Source of the DNA: Chloroflexota bacterium | GTDB lineage: Bacteria; Chloroflexota; Limnocylindria; Limnocylindrales; CSP1-4 | Direction of reading: 5' to 3' | Assembly: GCA_003141455.1 (NCBI GenBank) | Contig: PLMA01000020.1 | Coordinates: 1 to 56,905 of the forward strand | DNA: 56,905 nt | Part shown: positions 1 through 8,900 of the stretch, piece by piece | Layout: every line of letters starts with the position of its first letter | Numbering within the stretch: the stretch's first letter is position 1 | Program-made: the position numbers and the translations under genes | The notes under the pieces: model-generated | Told to the model about the DNA's origin: nothing | The model's database searches: none | What the model saw: the letters and a program-made list of their open reading frames with translations, nothing else

Positions 1-196
1 ATCCGGTGCTAGGGAAGGACGGCGCTATCAAGCCATCGTGTTAGGGGCCTTTGCGATCCAGCTCGGTGCGACGATCCCGCATGTGGGTACGGCGGGTTCA
101 AGTCCTCTCCTCCCGGCAATCGCCACCCCTCGTTGCAGGGCGGGGCGACAATAGCCGCGACGCGAGCGCGACTCCGATGAACGCACCTCGCGTCGC

Positions 197-1270
197 ATGG
201 CAAAGGGCGATCAAGTGAGCGCGACGGAACTGACGGCGGGGCTCAGGGAGGCCGCAAGAGAAGCCGGCATCGACCTGATCGGGGCGACAACGGCCGAGCC
301 CTTCGAGTTGCGCGAGGAATGGGGGCACGACCAGCCCCGGGAGCTACTTCCGAGCGCGCGTTCGGTCGTGGTGGCGGGCTTTTGCACGCGCTATGAGCCG
401 CGGCCTGTGGCCTCCGAGCCGGGTGCGCCGCGCGGCCTGTTCCCCGTGTACGGCAGCCGTGTCTTCGAGCAAATGGAGCGGCACTGCTGGAACGTGGTGG
501 GCGGCTACCTGCGCGAACGCGGCTACGCCGCGGTGGAAGCGCCGGAGATCGCCGTAAAGCCCGCGGTCGTGCGGGCCGGCCTGGGCCGCTACGGCAAGCA
601 CGCGGTGGTGGTCACGCGGGAGCTCGGCTCAATGGTCATGTTCGCCTGCGTGGTCACCGATGCACCGCTGGCCGCAGAGAACGCGCCGGTCTACGAGGAG
701 ACCTGCCCAAAGGGCTGCACGCGTTGCATCGATGCCTGCCCCACGGGTGCGCTGACAGGCGGGTACACGCTCGATCGATCCCGGTGCATCACCAACTGGC
801 TGTGGGGTGAATTCATCCCGGCGGAGCTGCGCGCCGAGCAGCAGAACCGGCTCTTCGGCTGCGGGGAATGCCTGTTCGCGTGCCCTCGCAACACGCGCGT
901 CCGGACGAGGGTCAGCTATCCGGTTCCTACGGACACGGTGAACGACAGCCCCGAACTGATCCCGCTCGCTGCCGGCGATCGCGACTACTACGACCTACAC
1001 ATCCCTACCTTCCCGAGGCGGGCGGGTTTCGATGTCATGCGCGACAACGCCATCGTCGCCCTGGGCAACGTCGGCGATCCGGCCGCCGTGGCGGCGTTGG
1101 GTGCGGTCCTTGGGGCCGAAGATTCCGACGAGCGCCTGCGGGCCTACTCGGCCTGGGCCCTTGGCCGTCTGGCCACCGAACGATCGCGCGAGCTGCTGGA
1201 GGCGGCGCGGGCTTCCGAGCGCGACCCCGCGGTGGCGGCGGAGATCGAGGCAGCGCTGGCGGGCGAGTAG
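197..1270 (+). CDS. QueG-like double 4Fe-4S cluster reductase
   Basis: The 357-residue protein has the layout of epoxyqueuosine reductases. Residues 1-155 resemble the N-terminal domain. A double ferredoxin block follows at about 165-240, with cysteines in CPKGCTRCIDACPTGAL, a lone cysteine in RSRCITNW, and CGECLFACPRN, enough for two 4Fe-4S clusters. The C-terminal 80 residues form HEAT-like helices (NAIVALGNVGDPAAVAAL). QueG performs the last step of tRNA queuosine synthesis with a cobalamin cofactor. The first cluster motif has CxxxC where canonical QueG has CxxC, and no other queuosine gene lies nearby, so a QueG-like paralogue of unknown substrate is possible. Start is the ATG giving MAKGDQ. 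The gene stands alone. Confidence 0.8.
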   Translation: MAKGDQVSATELTAGLREAAREAGIDLIGATTAEPFELREEWGHDQPRELLPSARSVVVAGFCTRYEPRPVASEPGAPRGLFPVYGSRVFEQMERHCWNVVGGYLRERGYAAVEAPEIAVKPAVVRAGLGRYGKHAVVVTRELGSMVMFACVVTDAPLAAENAPVYEETCPKGCTRCIDACPTGALTGGYTLDRSRCITNWLWGEFIPAELRAEQQNRLFGCGECLFACPRNTRVRTRVSYPVPTDTVNDSPELIPLAAGDRDYYDLHIPTFPRRAGFDVMRDNAIVALGNVGDPAAVAALGAVLGAEDSDERLRAYSAWALGRLATERSRELLEAARASERDPAVAAEIEAALAGE

Positions 1271-1549
1271 GGCCGCAGCGGCCGCCTCGGCACAACGGCG
1301 AAGGCAGTCTTGGCGGCCGCATCGGCGGGCCGAAGCCTCGCCAACGCGCCTGTCCAGCTCAACTGGAACTCCGATGAAGCAGCCGACGCCCATTCGGCGC
1401 CGCAGGGAGCACCGGATCGAACCGGCCGCCCGGTTCGCCGTCTGTCGGGCGCGGACCACCATTCCCGCACGATCGGGTGATCGTGCTCGACGATGCCCGG
1501 CCCCGAGCCAACCTAGGAGGCTCGAGCCTGGATCGCCTAACCTTGGACA

Positions 1550-2800
1550 ATGAGTCGACCACGACGGGGGACATGGATTGCGTTCCGATCCTTGCCGCTT
1601 TGTATGGCGGCAATCGTGGCCGCGTCGTGCGCGACGGCGCCCTCGTTCTCGACCAGCCCTGGCGCAAACCACGGGCAATCCGGCTCGGCGCTCACGCCCG
1701 CCTGGTCAGGCGCTACGGGTGGCTCGAGTCCGACTCCCGGGAGTTCGGCGACTTGCGCCACGCGCACATTGGCCGACATGACCGAGGAACAGCGCGTTGG
1801 GCAGCTGTTCGTTCTCGGAATCGAAGGTGACAGCCTTTCGCCCGCGGAGACATCCGCCGTCGAGACTGACCACTTCGGGTCGGCTTATCTGGTCAACTCG
1901 CGGACGGGCGGAGTTGAGAGCGTTCGAACGCTCACGAGTGCTATCGATGTGCTTGCGACCGACTCGAACACCCACGGCGTCGGATTCTTCATCGCCGCCG
2001 ATCAGGAGGGCGGGCAGGTCCAGCGCCTGAGCGGCCCCGGATTCACGACGATCCCATCCGCCCTCCTCCAGGGCCAGATACCGACCACGACCCTCCAGGC
2101 AGAAGCCGCCACCTGGGGCCGCGAGCTCTCAGCTGCTGGCGTCAATCTCGTCCTCGGGCCGGTCATGGATGTGGTGCCGCCTGGGGCGGACGCAATCAAC
2201 GAACCCATCGGGGCGTTGCAGCGCGAATACGGCCATGACCCGACGACGGTTAGCAGCCACGGCGCAGCAGTGATAAAGGGCATGGCCCAGGCCGGCATAG
2301 CCACCACGCTCAAGCACTTCCCAGGCTTGGGGCGAGTGGTTGGCAACACCGACACGACCAGCGGCGTGGTCGACTCCACCACCACGTCCGACGACCCATA
2401 TCTCGCCGCCTTCCAGACGGGCATACAGGTCGGGGCGCCGTTCGTAATGGTTTCGCTGGCGACCTACTCGGCCATCGATCCTGATCGTCAGGCGATCTTT
2501 TCACCGACGATCATCGGGACTCTGCTGCGCGGCCAGCTCGGCTTCAAGGGAGTCGTGGTGTCAGACGATCTCGGGGCGACGGCTGCAGTTTCTTCTCTCG
2601 CGCCCGGCGGTCGGGCCACAGCGTTCATCGCGTCAGGCGGGGACCTGATCGTCGTCGGGAGCGTCAGTCCGGCCACCGAAATGGCCGCCGCGGTCCTGGC
2701 TCGGGCCCGGTCCGACACCGTCTTCGCAGCCCAGGTCGACACCGCCGCTCTGCAGGTTCTCGAAGTTAAGGCAACCTACGGGCTGCTTTCCTGCGGTTGA
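1550..2800 (+). CDS. GH3 family lipoprotein, beta-N-acetylhexosaminidase-like
   Basis: 416 residues. A basic, hydrophobic N-terminus ends in a lipobox-like AASC with the cysteine at residue 27, predicting a lipoprotein outside the membrane. A Ser/Thr/Pro/Gly linker leads to a TIM-barrel GH3 domain from about residue 70. Family landmarks are AADQEGGQVQRL, KHFPGLGRVVGNTD and VVSDDLGA; the last should carry the nucleophilic aspartate. NagZ-type enzymes of this family release N-acetylglucosamine from peptidoglycan fragments. The usual KHFPGHG...DSH signature with its catalytic histidine is replaced by GLGRVVGNTDTT, so the acid/base residue is uncertain. A purine-rich stretch near 1514 is too far for a normal ribosome site, so the start is less certain than the domain. 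Confidence 0.85.
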   Translation: MSRPRRGTWIAFRSLPLCMAAIVAASCATAPSFSTSPGANHGQSGSALTPAWSGATGGSSPTPGSSATCATRTLADMTEEQRVGQLFVLGIEGDSLSPAETSAVETDHFGSAYLVNSRTGGVESVRTLTSAIDVLATDSNTHGVGFFIAADQEGGQVQRLSGPGFTTIPSALLQGQIPTTTLQAEAATWGRELSAAGVNLVLGPVMDVVPPGADAINEPIGALQREYGHDPTTVSSHGAAVIKGMAQAGIATTLKHFPGLGRVVGNTDTTSGVVDSTTTSDDPYLAAFQTGIQVGAPFVMVSLATYSAIDPDRQAIFSPTIIGTLLRGQLGFKGVVVSDDLGATAAVSSLAPGGRATAFIASGGDLIVVGSVSPATEMAAAVLARARSDTVFAAQVDTAALQVLEVKATYGLLSCG

Positions 2801-2904
2801 CGGTCGATCTCAACGTTGGCCCTCACTACGCCGCGATCGTGCTGCCCACGGCCTGACTGTGGCTTTGCCCGAGCGGGTGTCGCTCGCGAGCGAAGAGCGT
2901 GTGA

Positions 2905-2980
2905 TGGCGCGCCCGACAGGATTCGAACCTGCGACCTTCGGCTCCGGAGGCCGACGCTCTATCCGCTGAGCTACAGGCGC
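2905..2980 (-). tRNA. tRNA-Arg (anticodon CCG)
   Basis: On the minus strand a full cloverleaf is visible: acceptor GCGCCTG pairs with CGGGCGC, the D-arm is TAGCTCAGCGG, the anticodon stem TCGGC/GCCGA closes loop CTCCGGA (anticodon CCG), and the T-arm is GCAGG-TTCGAAT-CCTGT. Discriminator is G73 and the CCA end is encoded (TGG at 2905-2907 on the plus strand). It reads arginine CGG codons. Confidence 0.96.
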
Positions 2981-3525
2981 GCGACCCCGCGGCGGCGATC
3001 ACGGAGGACCGGCTGCGCGGGAGGCAAGGATAGCAGCGCGGCTGCGATGCAGGAAGGCGCCGGGCCGGTCGGTCGGGCCACGTCGGACGGCTGGTTCGGG
3101 CCGTTCCTCGGACCGTCGAATCAGGCCTGAGAATCCGAAGCGGCTCCCGAAGGAGCCGCTTCGTTGCTGTCCCGGTGAACGATCGACCCGCCGTAACGGA
3201 CCGTCTTCTGCCACGCTACAAAGGCATCTATCACGTCGGCTGCACCGACTACCCTAACCCGACCTACCCATGACCTTGTAACTGGGGCAACTTGCTGACT
3301 GGCAGCTTCTAGAGTCTACAGCCGTTTCTGCCTTCAATCCAAGGGTTTTGGCGGTATATCGGGTTAAAATCCCGCAACCTTGTTAGGGTTGTGTAACGAC
3401 TTCGTTGCGACCGGCGGAACAGTCCAGACGAGGGCTCGCAATTGGACCCTCCGACCCGTCACGCAGTCCCCCCGCCCGATTGCCCCCGGGCCGGCCGGGT
3501 GGCCAGCCAGGTGGTCGCCCGAAGG
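2981..3525. other. Intergenic stretch with a lower-GC core, no gene seen
   Basis: This 545-base stretch lies between tRNA-Arg and the cyclophilin gene. No frame gives a recognisable protein. It contains the perfect hairpin at 3136-3163. The part from about 3230 to 3400 is visibly poorer in G and C than its surroundings (for example GGTATATCGGGTTAAAATCC near 3350). Base composition and position beside a tRNA are compatible with a decayed integration remnant or an unrecognised RNA, but nothing proves either. Confidence 0.4.
3136..3163. terminator. 12-bp perfect hairpin with CGAA loop
   Basis: CGAAGCGGCTCC at 3136-3147 is the exact reverse complement of 3152-3163, with a CGAA tetraloop. No clear T-tract follows on either strand. 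It lies downstream of the minus-strand cyclophilin operon, where an intrinsic terminator would be expected. Confidence 0.5.
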
Positions 3526-4017
3526 TCAATCGGCGATCGTCACCGACTTCATGGCCGTGGGCTCGGCAGGCTGGTCCCGGCCGTCGCGCTTGCCGGCGGC
3601 GATACCGTCGACCACGTCCATCCCTTCGGTCACTCGCCCAAAGAGGGTGTACTTCTTTGGCAGCCGCCCACCCGAGAGATCTGCCAGGCAGACGAAGAAC
3701 TGGCTGCCGTTCGTGTTCGGACCGGCGTTGGCCATGGCCACGGCACCGCGCTCGTAGTCGCCCTCGAAAGGCTCGTCGGCGAACTTGTAGCCCGGGCCGC
3801 CGGTTCCGAGGCGCCCTCGATCGAGCCGATCGATATGGCCGTACTCCCCGTCGCCGCCCTGGATGACGAAGCCGGGCACGAGGCGGTGGAAGATGACGCC
3901 GTCATAGAAGCCCTTGCGGGCGAGCTCGATGAAGTTGGCGGTCGCTTTGGGCGCGCTCTTGGTGTAGAGCTCGATCTCGATGGCGCCCTTGTCGATCACG
4001 ATCGTCGCCTTGGTCAT
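3526..4017 (-). CDS. Cyclophilin-type peptidyl-prolyl isomerase (cytoplasmic)
   Basis: 163 residues, the normal size of a single-domain bacterial cyclophilin. Motifs are VIFHRLVPGFVIQGGD (with the catalytic arginine), GYKFADE, GAVAMANAGPNTNGSQFF and YTLFGRV. It catalyses cis-trans isomerisation of Xaa-Pro bonds during folding. No signal peptide is present, so it should act in the cytoplasm. A second, exported cyclophilin lies just upstream on the same strand, so the two form a tandem pair. Confidence 0.95.
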   Translation of the reverse strand: MTKATIVIDKGAIEIELYTKSAPKATANFIELARKGFYDGVIFHRLVPGFVIQGGDGEYGHIDRLDRGRLGTGGPGYKFADEPFEGDYERGAVAMANAGPNTNGSQFFVCLADLSGGRLPKKYTLFGRVTEGMDVVDGIAAGKRDGRDQPAEPTAMKSVTIAD

Positions 4018-4135
4018 CCGTTTCTCCTTGTTCGGTCGGCTCTTGCTCGCAACAGCGTGCCATGGATGACCGGGGAGCGGAACCGGCCGGCTGAGGATGG
4101 CACGGCGCAGAACGCCTGCGGGCCGGTCTCCGCCG

Positions 4136-4879
4136 CTACGGCGTGACGACGGTCGTGCTGGTGATCACCGCCGGCTGCAGCGGCATCGACGGCGGCTCGC
4201 CGTTGGGCCCTGTCTCGCCGCCCAGTGGGATGGCCGCGATCCGGTCGGCGACCTCCATGCCGGACGTTACCGAGCCGAAGATAGCGTAGTTGTTGGTGGT
4301 GGTGGCGCCGAGGCTCGCCTGGGCGGAATCGTCCAGGACGATGAAGAACTGCGAGTTGCCGGAGTTGGCCGCGCTCGTTCGGGCGATGGCGACTGTGCCG
4401 CGCTTGTAGGTCGTGGTCACTTTGTCATCCGGAATGGTCCAGCCGGGCCCACCCTGGCCCATCTTGTCGGGCGCGAAGCTCGGGAGCCTGCCGTATTGCC
4501 CGTCGCCGGTCTGGATGATGAACTTGACCACGACCCGGTGGAAGAGGACGTTGTCGTAGTAGCCGCAGCGCGCAAGGGCGACGAAGGCGCCGGCGGCGTT
4601 GGGGCCCAGGCTCGAGTCGACCTTGACCACAATGTTGCCGAAGTTGGTCGTCATCGTGACCGTCGCGGTACCGCTGGTCAGGGGGGCCGGAACGGAGGTC
4701 GGGCAGCCGATGGGGCCAGGCCCGAGGGTGTACGGCGGCGTGGTCGGAGGGTTCGTGGGCAGGGCACTCGGCGAGGGAGTGGGCGCTGCCGTCGGCACGG
4801 AGCAGCCGGCGAAGAGGAGCGCAACGAGGCCGACTGTCGCGAGCCGGCGCGTCGACGAAGAGAGACGGGCGAGGATCAT
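4136..4879 (-). CDS. Exported cyclophilin lipoprotein
   Basis: 247 residues from the ATG at 4879. The N-terminus has a basic head, hydrophobic core and lipobox LFAGC (cysteine near residue 26), then a Pro/Thr/Ser-rich spacer to about residue 60. The cyclophilin domain shows VLFHRVVVKFIIQTGD, GTVAIART, NSGNSQFFIVLDD and YAIFGSV. It is predicted to be tethered outside the membrane and assist folding of exported proteins. The open frame extends further upstream, but this start gives a proper signal peptide and its ATG overlaps the hisA-like stop (ATGA, 4876-4879), implying translational coupling. Codons encoding ANSGNSQ replace the usual PNTNGSQ. Confidence 0.92.
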   Translation of the reverse strand: MILARLSSSTRRLATVGLVALLFAGCSVPTAAPTPSPSALPTNPPTTPPYTLGPGPIGCPTSVPAPLTSGTATVTMTTNFGNIVVKVDSSLGPNAAGAFVALARCGYYDNVLFHRVVVKFIIQTGDGQYGRLPSFAPDKMGQGGPGWTIPDDKVTTTYKRGTVAIARTSAANSGNSQFFIVLDDSAQASLGATTTNNYAIFGSVTSGMEVADRIAAIPLGGETGPNGEPPSMPLQPAVITSTTVVTP

Positions 4880-5577
4880 GCAGCGGCCTCCAGGGCTTTG
4901 GCGAAGTCTACTGCGCCGGACAGTAGCGGCTCTCCGAGGATGATTCCTGCGATCGCGGCGTCTCGCAGGCCTCTGATTGCATCGAGGTCGACGGACCCTC
5001 CCGCCACGAACAGCTCGACGCCAAGCGTTCGAGCCAGCCCGGCCAGAAACCCCAGGTCCGGACGCGCACCGCCGTGCGACAGAACGAGCCGCCGGACGCC
5101 CTGGTCCGTCAGCTCGCCGGCCAGTTCTTCCAGACTCGGCGGAGCGGGTCGGTGCCAAGGATACGCGGCAATGCGTTCAGGCCGCAGGTCCAGTCCGACG
5201 GCAAGCCAGTCACCGGCCACGACGAGGCACTCGCGCAGGAGCTCGGGGCGGTCCGCCACGGTCATCGATACGACCACTCGCGTGGCCCCGGCCGCGAACG
5301 CGAGCCTGATGTTGTCCGCGCCCTCCATGCCCCCGGCGACCTGCAGTGGCACCGCCACTCGCTGGGCCACGCGGCCGAAGGCCTCGAGGTTGACCGGACG
5401 TCCGGCTCGGGCGCCGTCCATGTCCACGAAATGGATTAGCTGCGCACCCTGTGCCACGAACCGCTCGGCAATCCGTTCGGGGCGATCCGTCGGCGAGCCG
5501 ACGCCCGCGGCCGCGCCCGGCCAATAGACCAGCCGCGAGCGACCGTTCTCGACGTCTATGGATGGGATGACGAGCAC
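4876..5577 (-). CDS. hisA: HisA-like (beta/alpha)8 isomerase, divergent
   Basis: 233 residues, close to the usual 240 of HisA, which converts ProFAR to PRFAR in histidine synthesis. The N-terminal catalytic aspartate is present in IPSIDVENG (D8). Phosphate-site glycines appear in VAGGMEGADN and FVAGGSVDLDAI, and IILGEPLLSGAVDF matches the final HisA strand. The second-half motif normally reading TD(I/V)xRDGTLxG is replaced by LSHGGARPDLGFLAG, so the second catalytic region is altered. No other his gene is in the window. It may be a true but diverged HisA or a paralogue with another substrate. Confidence 0.75.
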   Translation of the reverse strand: MLVIPSIDVENGRSRLVYWPGAAAGVGSPTDRPERIAERFVAQGAQLIHFVDMDGARAGRPVNLEAFGRVAQRVAVPLQVAGGMEGADNIRLAFAAGATRVVVSMTVADRPELLRECLVVAGDWLAVGLDLRPERIAAYPWHRPAPPSLEELAGELTDQGVRRLVLSHGGARPDLGFLAGLARTLGVELFVAGGSVDLDAIRGLRDAAIAGIILGEPLLSGAVDFAKALEAAA

Positions 5578-5625
5578 AGCGGCGCCCTCTGCGTTCCTTT
5601 GACTGCGCCCGAACCTCCGCCGCGC

Positions 5626-7338
5626 CTAGGATCCGGCCGCGATGCCGCCCGCGGAGCCACCCGCAACGGCGGCGGCCTCGGCCGCAAGGAGTCGCCGCTG
5701 GAAGCTGATCGGGAGAGATCCGTTGCGGAGCAGAGAGTCGTGGAAGCCCTTCAGGCTGAAACGATCGCCGAGCCGGCGCTGCTCATCGGCCCGGAGCGCC
5801 AGCAGTAGCACCTTGCCGAGCAGGTAGCTCAGCTGATAGGTCGGCGTGTAGGTGTAGCGGAAGACCTCGGCCTGGGCGTTGGCGTGCTCGAAGCCGGTGT
5901 GCTCGACCAGGAAGGCGGTCGCTTCCTCGACGCTCAACTCGCCGCGGTGCATCCGCACGTCCAGGATGATCCGGCAGGCTCGCCAGATCGCGTCGGTGTG
6001 CAGGGCCAGCATGAACTCAGGCCCGTCGTCGAAGCCCTGCTCGCGCATCATCTGCTCGCTGTACATCCCCCAGCCCTCGACGAATTCCGGGGCGTCGGTC
6101 AGCAGGCGGACCAGCGACGGATGCCGGACCGCCGCGGACAGCTGCAGGTGGTGGCCGGGGTATGCCTCGTGGACGCTGGTGTTGCTGATCGAGGCGTAGT
6201 TGTGCTCTCGCATCGCGTTCGGGTCGTTCCCGACTGACGGCGTGACGATGTAGATGCCGGATGGGTTCTTGTCGAACTTGCCGGGCTCGAAGTACGCGGC
6301 GAACGGGATGACGGTGCGCAGGTACTCCGGCGTGGGGATGACGGAGATCCTCTCGCCGGGCGGCAGCGTCGCGATCTCGTGCTCGACGATGTGGGCCCGG
6401 GCTCGCATCATGGCGTCCTTGTAGGCCGCCAGAGCCTCTTCGAAGGTGGCCGGGTGGTTCGACTTGATCCGGTCGACGACCGCCGGCTCGTCCACGCTCG
6501 GGTCGATGCGGCGGGCGTCCTCCACCCGCGCGGCCTTGTTCAGCGCCAGCTGCTGGTAGCCGACCTCGAGGATCTGGGAGGCGTCCAGGCCCTCGAAAGC
6601 CCGCAGCCCGACGAGCTCGTCGTACGCCTCGGAGCCGAGGGCCCAGCTTTCCACGGTTGCGCCCATCGCGCCCTTGATCGTCAGAAGGTACGCGGCGACC
6701 GATGCGGAAGCCGTTTCCACGGCCTTATCCAGGCGGGCCTGTGCCAGCTCGCCCAGGACCCCGACGCCGGCAGCCTTGATCTCGTTGAAGAGGAACGGCA
6801 TCTGCTCGCCCGAGTCGAGCTCCAGCTCCTGCCAGAGGCGGACCTGCGGCGCGGACGCGCGGGTCCGGTGCTGCTCGAGCAGGTCCGGGACGCCTTCCAG
6901 GCGTGCGGTCAGGGACGCGAGCCGCTCGGCGAGGGGCGCGAAGTCTCGGGCGAAGACGCTGAAGAGCGCGTCGCCGATCTGGTCCAACGCCGTAGAGCGG
7001 CGCTCCCAGACGCGATGCACCTCCAGGTCGAAGAGCTCGCGGCGAGTGTTGTGCAGGGCCAGCTCGCGCTCCAAACGCACGCTCTCCGACAGGCCGGCCG
7101 GATCGATCGCCTCGATATCGCGCTCCATCCGGTGGGCGTCGGCGATCTCCTGCACCAGCGCGTCGCGCGTCGCGTCGTCCAGCCGGTCGTCGCCATCGTG
7201 CAGCCCGATGTATGTGGCGAGGATCGGATGCTTCTGCACCAGGTCGCGGAAGTTCGCTTCGATCAGGTCCCAGAACTTGCCGTCGAGAGGGCCGGCGGCC
7301 GGCGTGGACTCGGGCCGCGGAAGGACGAGATCCGGCAT
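5626..7338 (-). CDS. DUF885 family putative metallopeptidase
   Basis: 570 residues, matching the long helical proteins of the DUF885 family (PF05960). The key motif is SVHEAYPGHHLQLSAA, an HExxxGH-type metal site at about residues 380-395, followed by EGWGMYSEQMM. There is no signal peptide, so it is predicted to be cytoplasmic. The family is related to carboxypeptidase-like metalloenzymes, but no substrate is established. The ATG at 7338 sits one base before the stop of the threonine aldolase gene, so the two are probably co-transcribed. Confidence 0.88.
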   Translation of the reverse strand: MPDLVLPRPESTPAAGPLDGKFWDLIEANFRDLVQKHPILATYIGLHDGDDRLDDATRDALVQEIADAHRMERDIEAIDPAGLSESVRLERELALHNTRRELFDLEVHRVWERRSTALDQIGDALFSVFARDFAPLAERLASLTARLEGVPDLLEQHRTRASAPQVRLWQELELDSGEQMPFLFNEIKAAGVGVLGELAQARLDKAVETASASVAAYLLTIKGAMGATVESWALGSEAYDELVGLRAFEGLDASQILEVGYQQLALNKAARVEDARRIDPSVDEPAVVDRIKSNHPATFEEALAAYKDAMMRARAHIVEHEIATLPPGERISVIPTPEYLRTVIPFAAYFEPGKFDKNPSGIYIVTPSVGNDPNAMREHNYASISNTSVHEAYPGHHLQLSAAVRHPSLVRLLTDAPEFVEGWGMYSEQMMREQGFDDGPEFMLALHTDAIWRACRIILDVRMHRGELSVEEATAFLVEHTGFEHANAQAEVFRYTYTPTYQLSYLLGKVLLLALRADEQRRLGDRFSLKGFHDSLLRNGSLPISFQRRLLAAEAAAVAGGSAGGIAAGS

Positions 7339-8493
7339 CTATCGCTCCATGGCTGTGCCTGAGGCTGCCGCGGCTCGAGCGGCCGGGGCGGCGGAGGCGG
7401 GCGCGGCGGGCGTGACCGTCGTTTCGCGGAGTGCGTCGGCGCTGGCCGCCAGGATGCGCTCCACGTCCGCGGCGGTGACGCCGTAGTGGGTCACGGCACG
7501 GACGGTGCCGCGGGTGTACTCGACCATGAGCACGCCGCGGGCCTTCAGAGCGTCGAGGAAGGCGGCCCTGTTTCGGCGTACTCGGAAGATCACGAAGTTG
7601 GTGGCGCTGCGAGCAGGGTCCAGCTTGCCGGGCGTCGGCTGGGCAAGCCCTCCGGGGGATTCGATGCCGTCGAGCGCGGCCAATCCCTCGGCCAGGCGGC
7701 GGGCGTTAGCGTGGTCCTCGGCCAGCCGATCGATCATCCCGTCCGGCCCGACGCGCAGCGCGACCAGCCCGGCCGCGGCCAGGACGCCGACCTGGCGCAT
7801 TCCGCCTCCGACGAGCTTCCGGCCGCGATGGGCCCGGAAAATGAAGTCTTTCGAGCCCACGACGAGCGAGCCGACCGGGCAGGAAAGACCCTTCGACAGG
7901 CAGAACGCCACCGAGTCGGCCGGCTCGGCCAGCGCCTTCGGGGAGACGCCAAGGGCTACGGTGGCGTTGAAGAAGCGGGCTCCGTCGACGTGGAGCGGAA
8001 CGCCGTGGGCGTGGGCGATGGCAGCCACGGCGCGGGTGTATTCGAGCGTCAGCGGCTGGGCCATGGAGTGGGCGTGGGTGTTCTCGAGCGCCACCAATCC
8101 GGTGATCGACTCATGGGGATCCGAGGCGTCGTGGAACGACTCGGCCAGTTCGTCGAGGTCCCATGTTCCGTCGGGTCGCTCGGGCATCTGCTTGATGGAT
8201 GTCCCCACCACGACCGCGTGACCGGCCTGCTCGTCCGCGACCATGTGGGTGCTCGCGCCGGCGATCGTCTCCTGGCCCCGTCCCAGGTGCCCGAGCTGCG
8301 AGACGAGGTTGGCCATCGAGCCGCTGGCGACGAACAGGGCGGCTTCCTTGCCGAGCAGCTCGGCCGCGCGTTCCTGCAGCGCGTTTACCGTGGGGTCGTC
8401 GCCGAAGACATCGTCGCCAACCTCGGCCTCGTACATCGCCTTGCGCATCGCGGGCGTAGGGTGAGTGACAGTGTCGCTGCGGAGGTCGATCAT
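7339..8493 (-). CDS. ltaE: Low-specificity L-threonine aldolase
   Basis: 384 residues from the ATG at 8493, which gives the family start MIDLRSDTVTHPTPAMR. PLP-fold landmarks are GDDVFGDDPTVNALQ, HVDGARFFNA and SVAFCLSKGLSCPVGS, whose SKG lysine should bind PLP. The enzyme cleaves L-threonine or L-allo-threonine to glycine and acetaldehyde. A longer open frame runs to 8628 but would overlap the tRNA-Asp gene, so the shorter start is chosen. The C-terminal 20 residues are a run of Ala/Pro-rich sequence not seen in typical members. Confidence 0.93.
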   Translation of the reverse strand: MIDLRSDTVTHPTPAMRKAMYEAEVGDDVFGDDPTVNALQERAAELLGKEAALFVASGSMANLVSQLGHLGRGQETIAGASTHMVADEQAGHAVVVGTSIKQMPERPDGTWDLDELAESFHDASDPHESITGLVALENTHAHSMAQPLTLEYTRAVAAIAHAHGVPLHVDGARFFNATVALGVSPKALAEPADSVAFCLSKGLSCPVGSLVVGSKDFIFRAHRGRKLVGGGMRQVGVLAAAGLVALRVGPDGMIDRLAEDHANARRLAEGLAALDGIESPGGLAQPTPGKLDPARSATNFVIFRVRRNRAAFLDALKARGVLMVEYTRGTVRAVTHYGVTAADVERILAASADALRETTVTPAAPASAAPAARAAAASGTAMER

Positions 8494-8602
8494 CGGGGAC
8501 GGGTCTCGCTGCTGGGTCTCGTCGCTTCGTCGCGAGTCGTCGGTCGAGTATAGGTCGAGTGGGCATCTAGGGCCCCCACCTGCTATCCTTCGCGGTCGGC
8601 AC

Positions 8603-8679
8603 GGGCTCGTGGTGTAGCGGCCTAACATGCCAGCCTGTCACGCTGGAGACCGCCGGTTCGAATCCGGTCGAGCCCGCCA
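8603..8679 (+). tRNA. tRNA-Asp (anticodon GTC)
   Basis: Complete cloverleaf: acceptor GGGCTCG pairs with CGAGCCC, anticodon stem CCAGC/GCTGG closes loop CTGTCAC (anticodon GTC), and the T-arm is CCGG-TTCGAAT-CCGG. Discriminator is G73 and CCA is encoded. It lies between divergent genes. Confidence 0.97.
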
Positions 8680-8900
8680 TCCGCGCATCTTCCAGCCCCG
8701 TCCCCGCCCGGACGGGGCTTCTCTCTGCCGGTTGCGCCGCGACAATGCGGCGGCACGCAGCGGCCGCGGGGCGACCTCCGGCGGCACGCGGCGACACCCG
8801 CCCCACAAGAACGCTGTGCCAATCGATGCCGGCTAACGCACAATCAGGCGCGCCAGGCGCCGCATCAAGCGTCGTCGCATCGCTGGGGAGGCACGAGCAC

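Noticed and set aside
84..122. T-arm-like sequence GGTTCAAGTCC with a following CCTCCCGGCA, resembling the end of a tRNA or tmRNA
   Set aside because: No matching acceptor strand or proper anticodon arm is found upstream in the available bases; the T-stem has a mismatch. It may be a partial RNA starting before the window, but I cannot support it.
3350..3375. CGGGTTAAAATCCCG looks like an anticodon arm of tRNA-Leu
   Set aside because: No D-arm, T-arm or acceptor pairing surrounds it.
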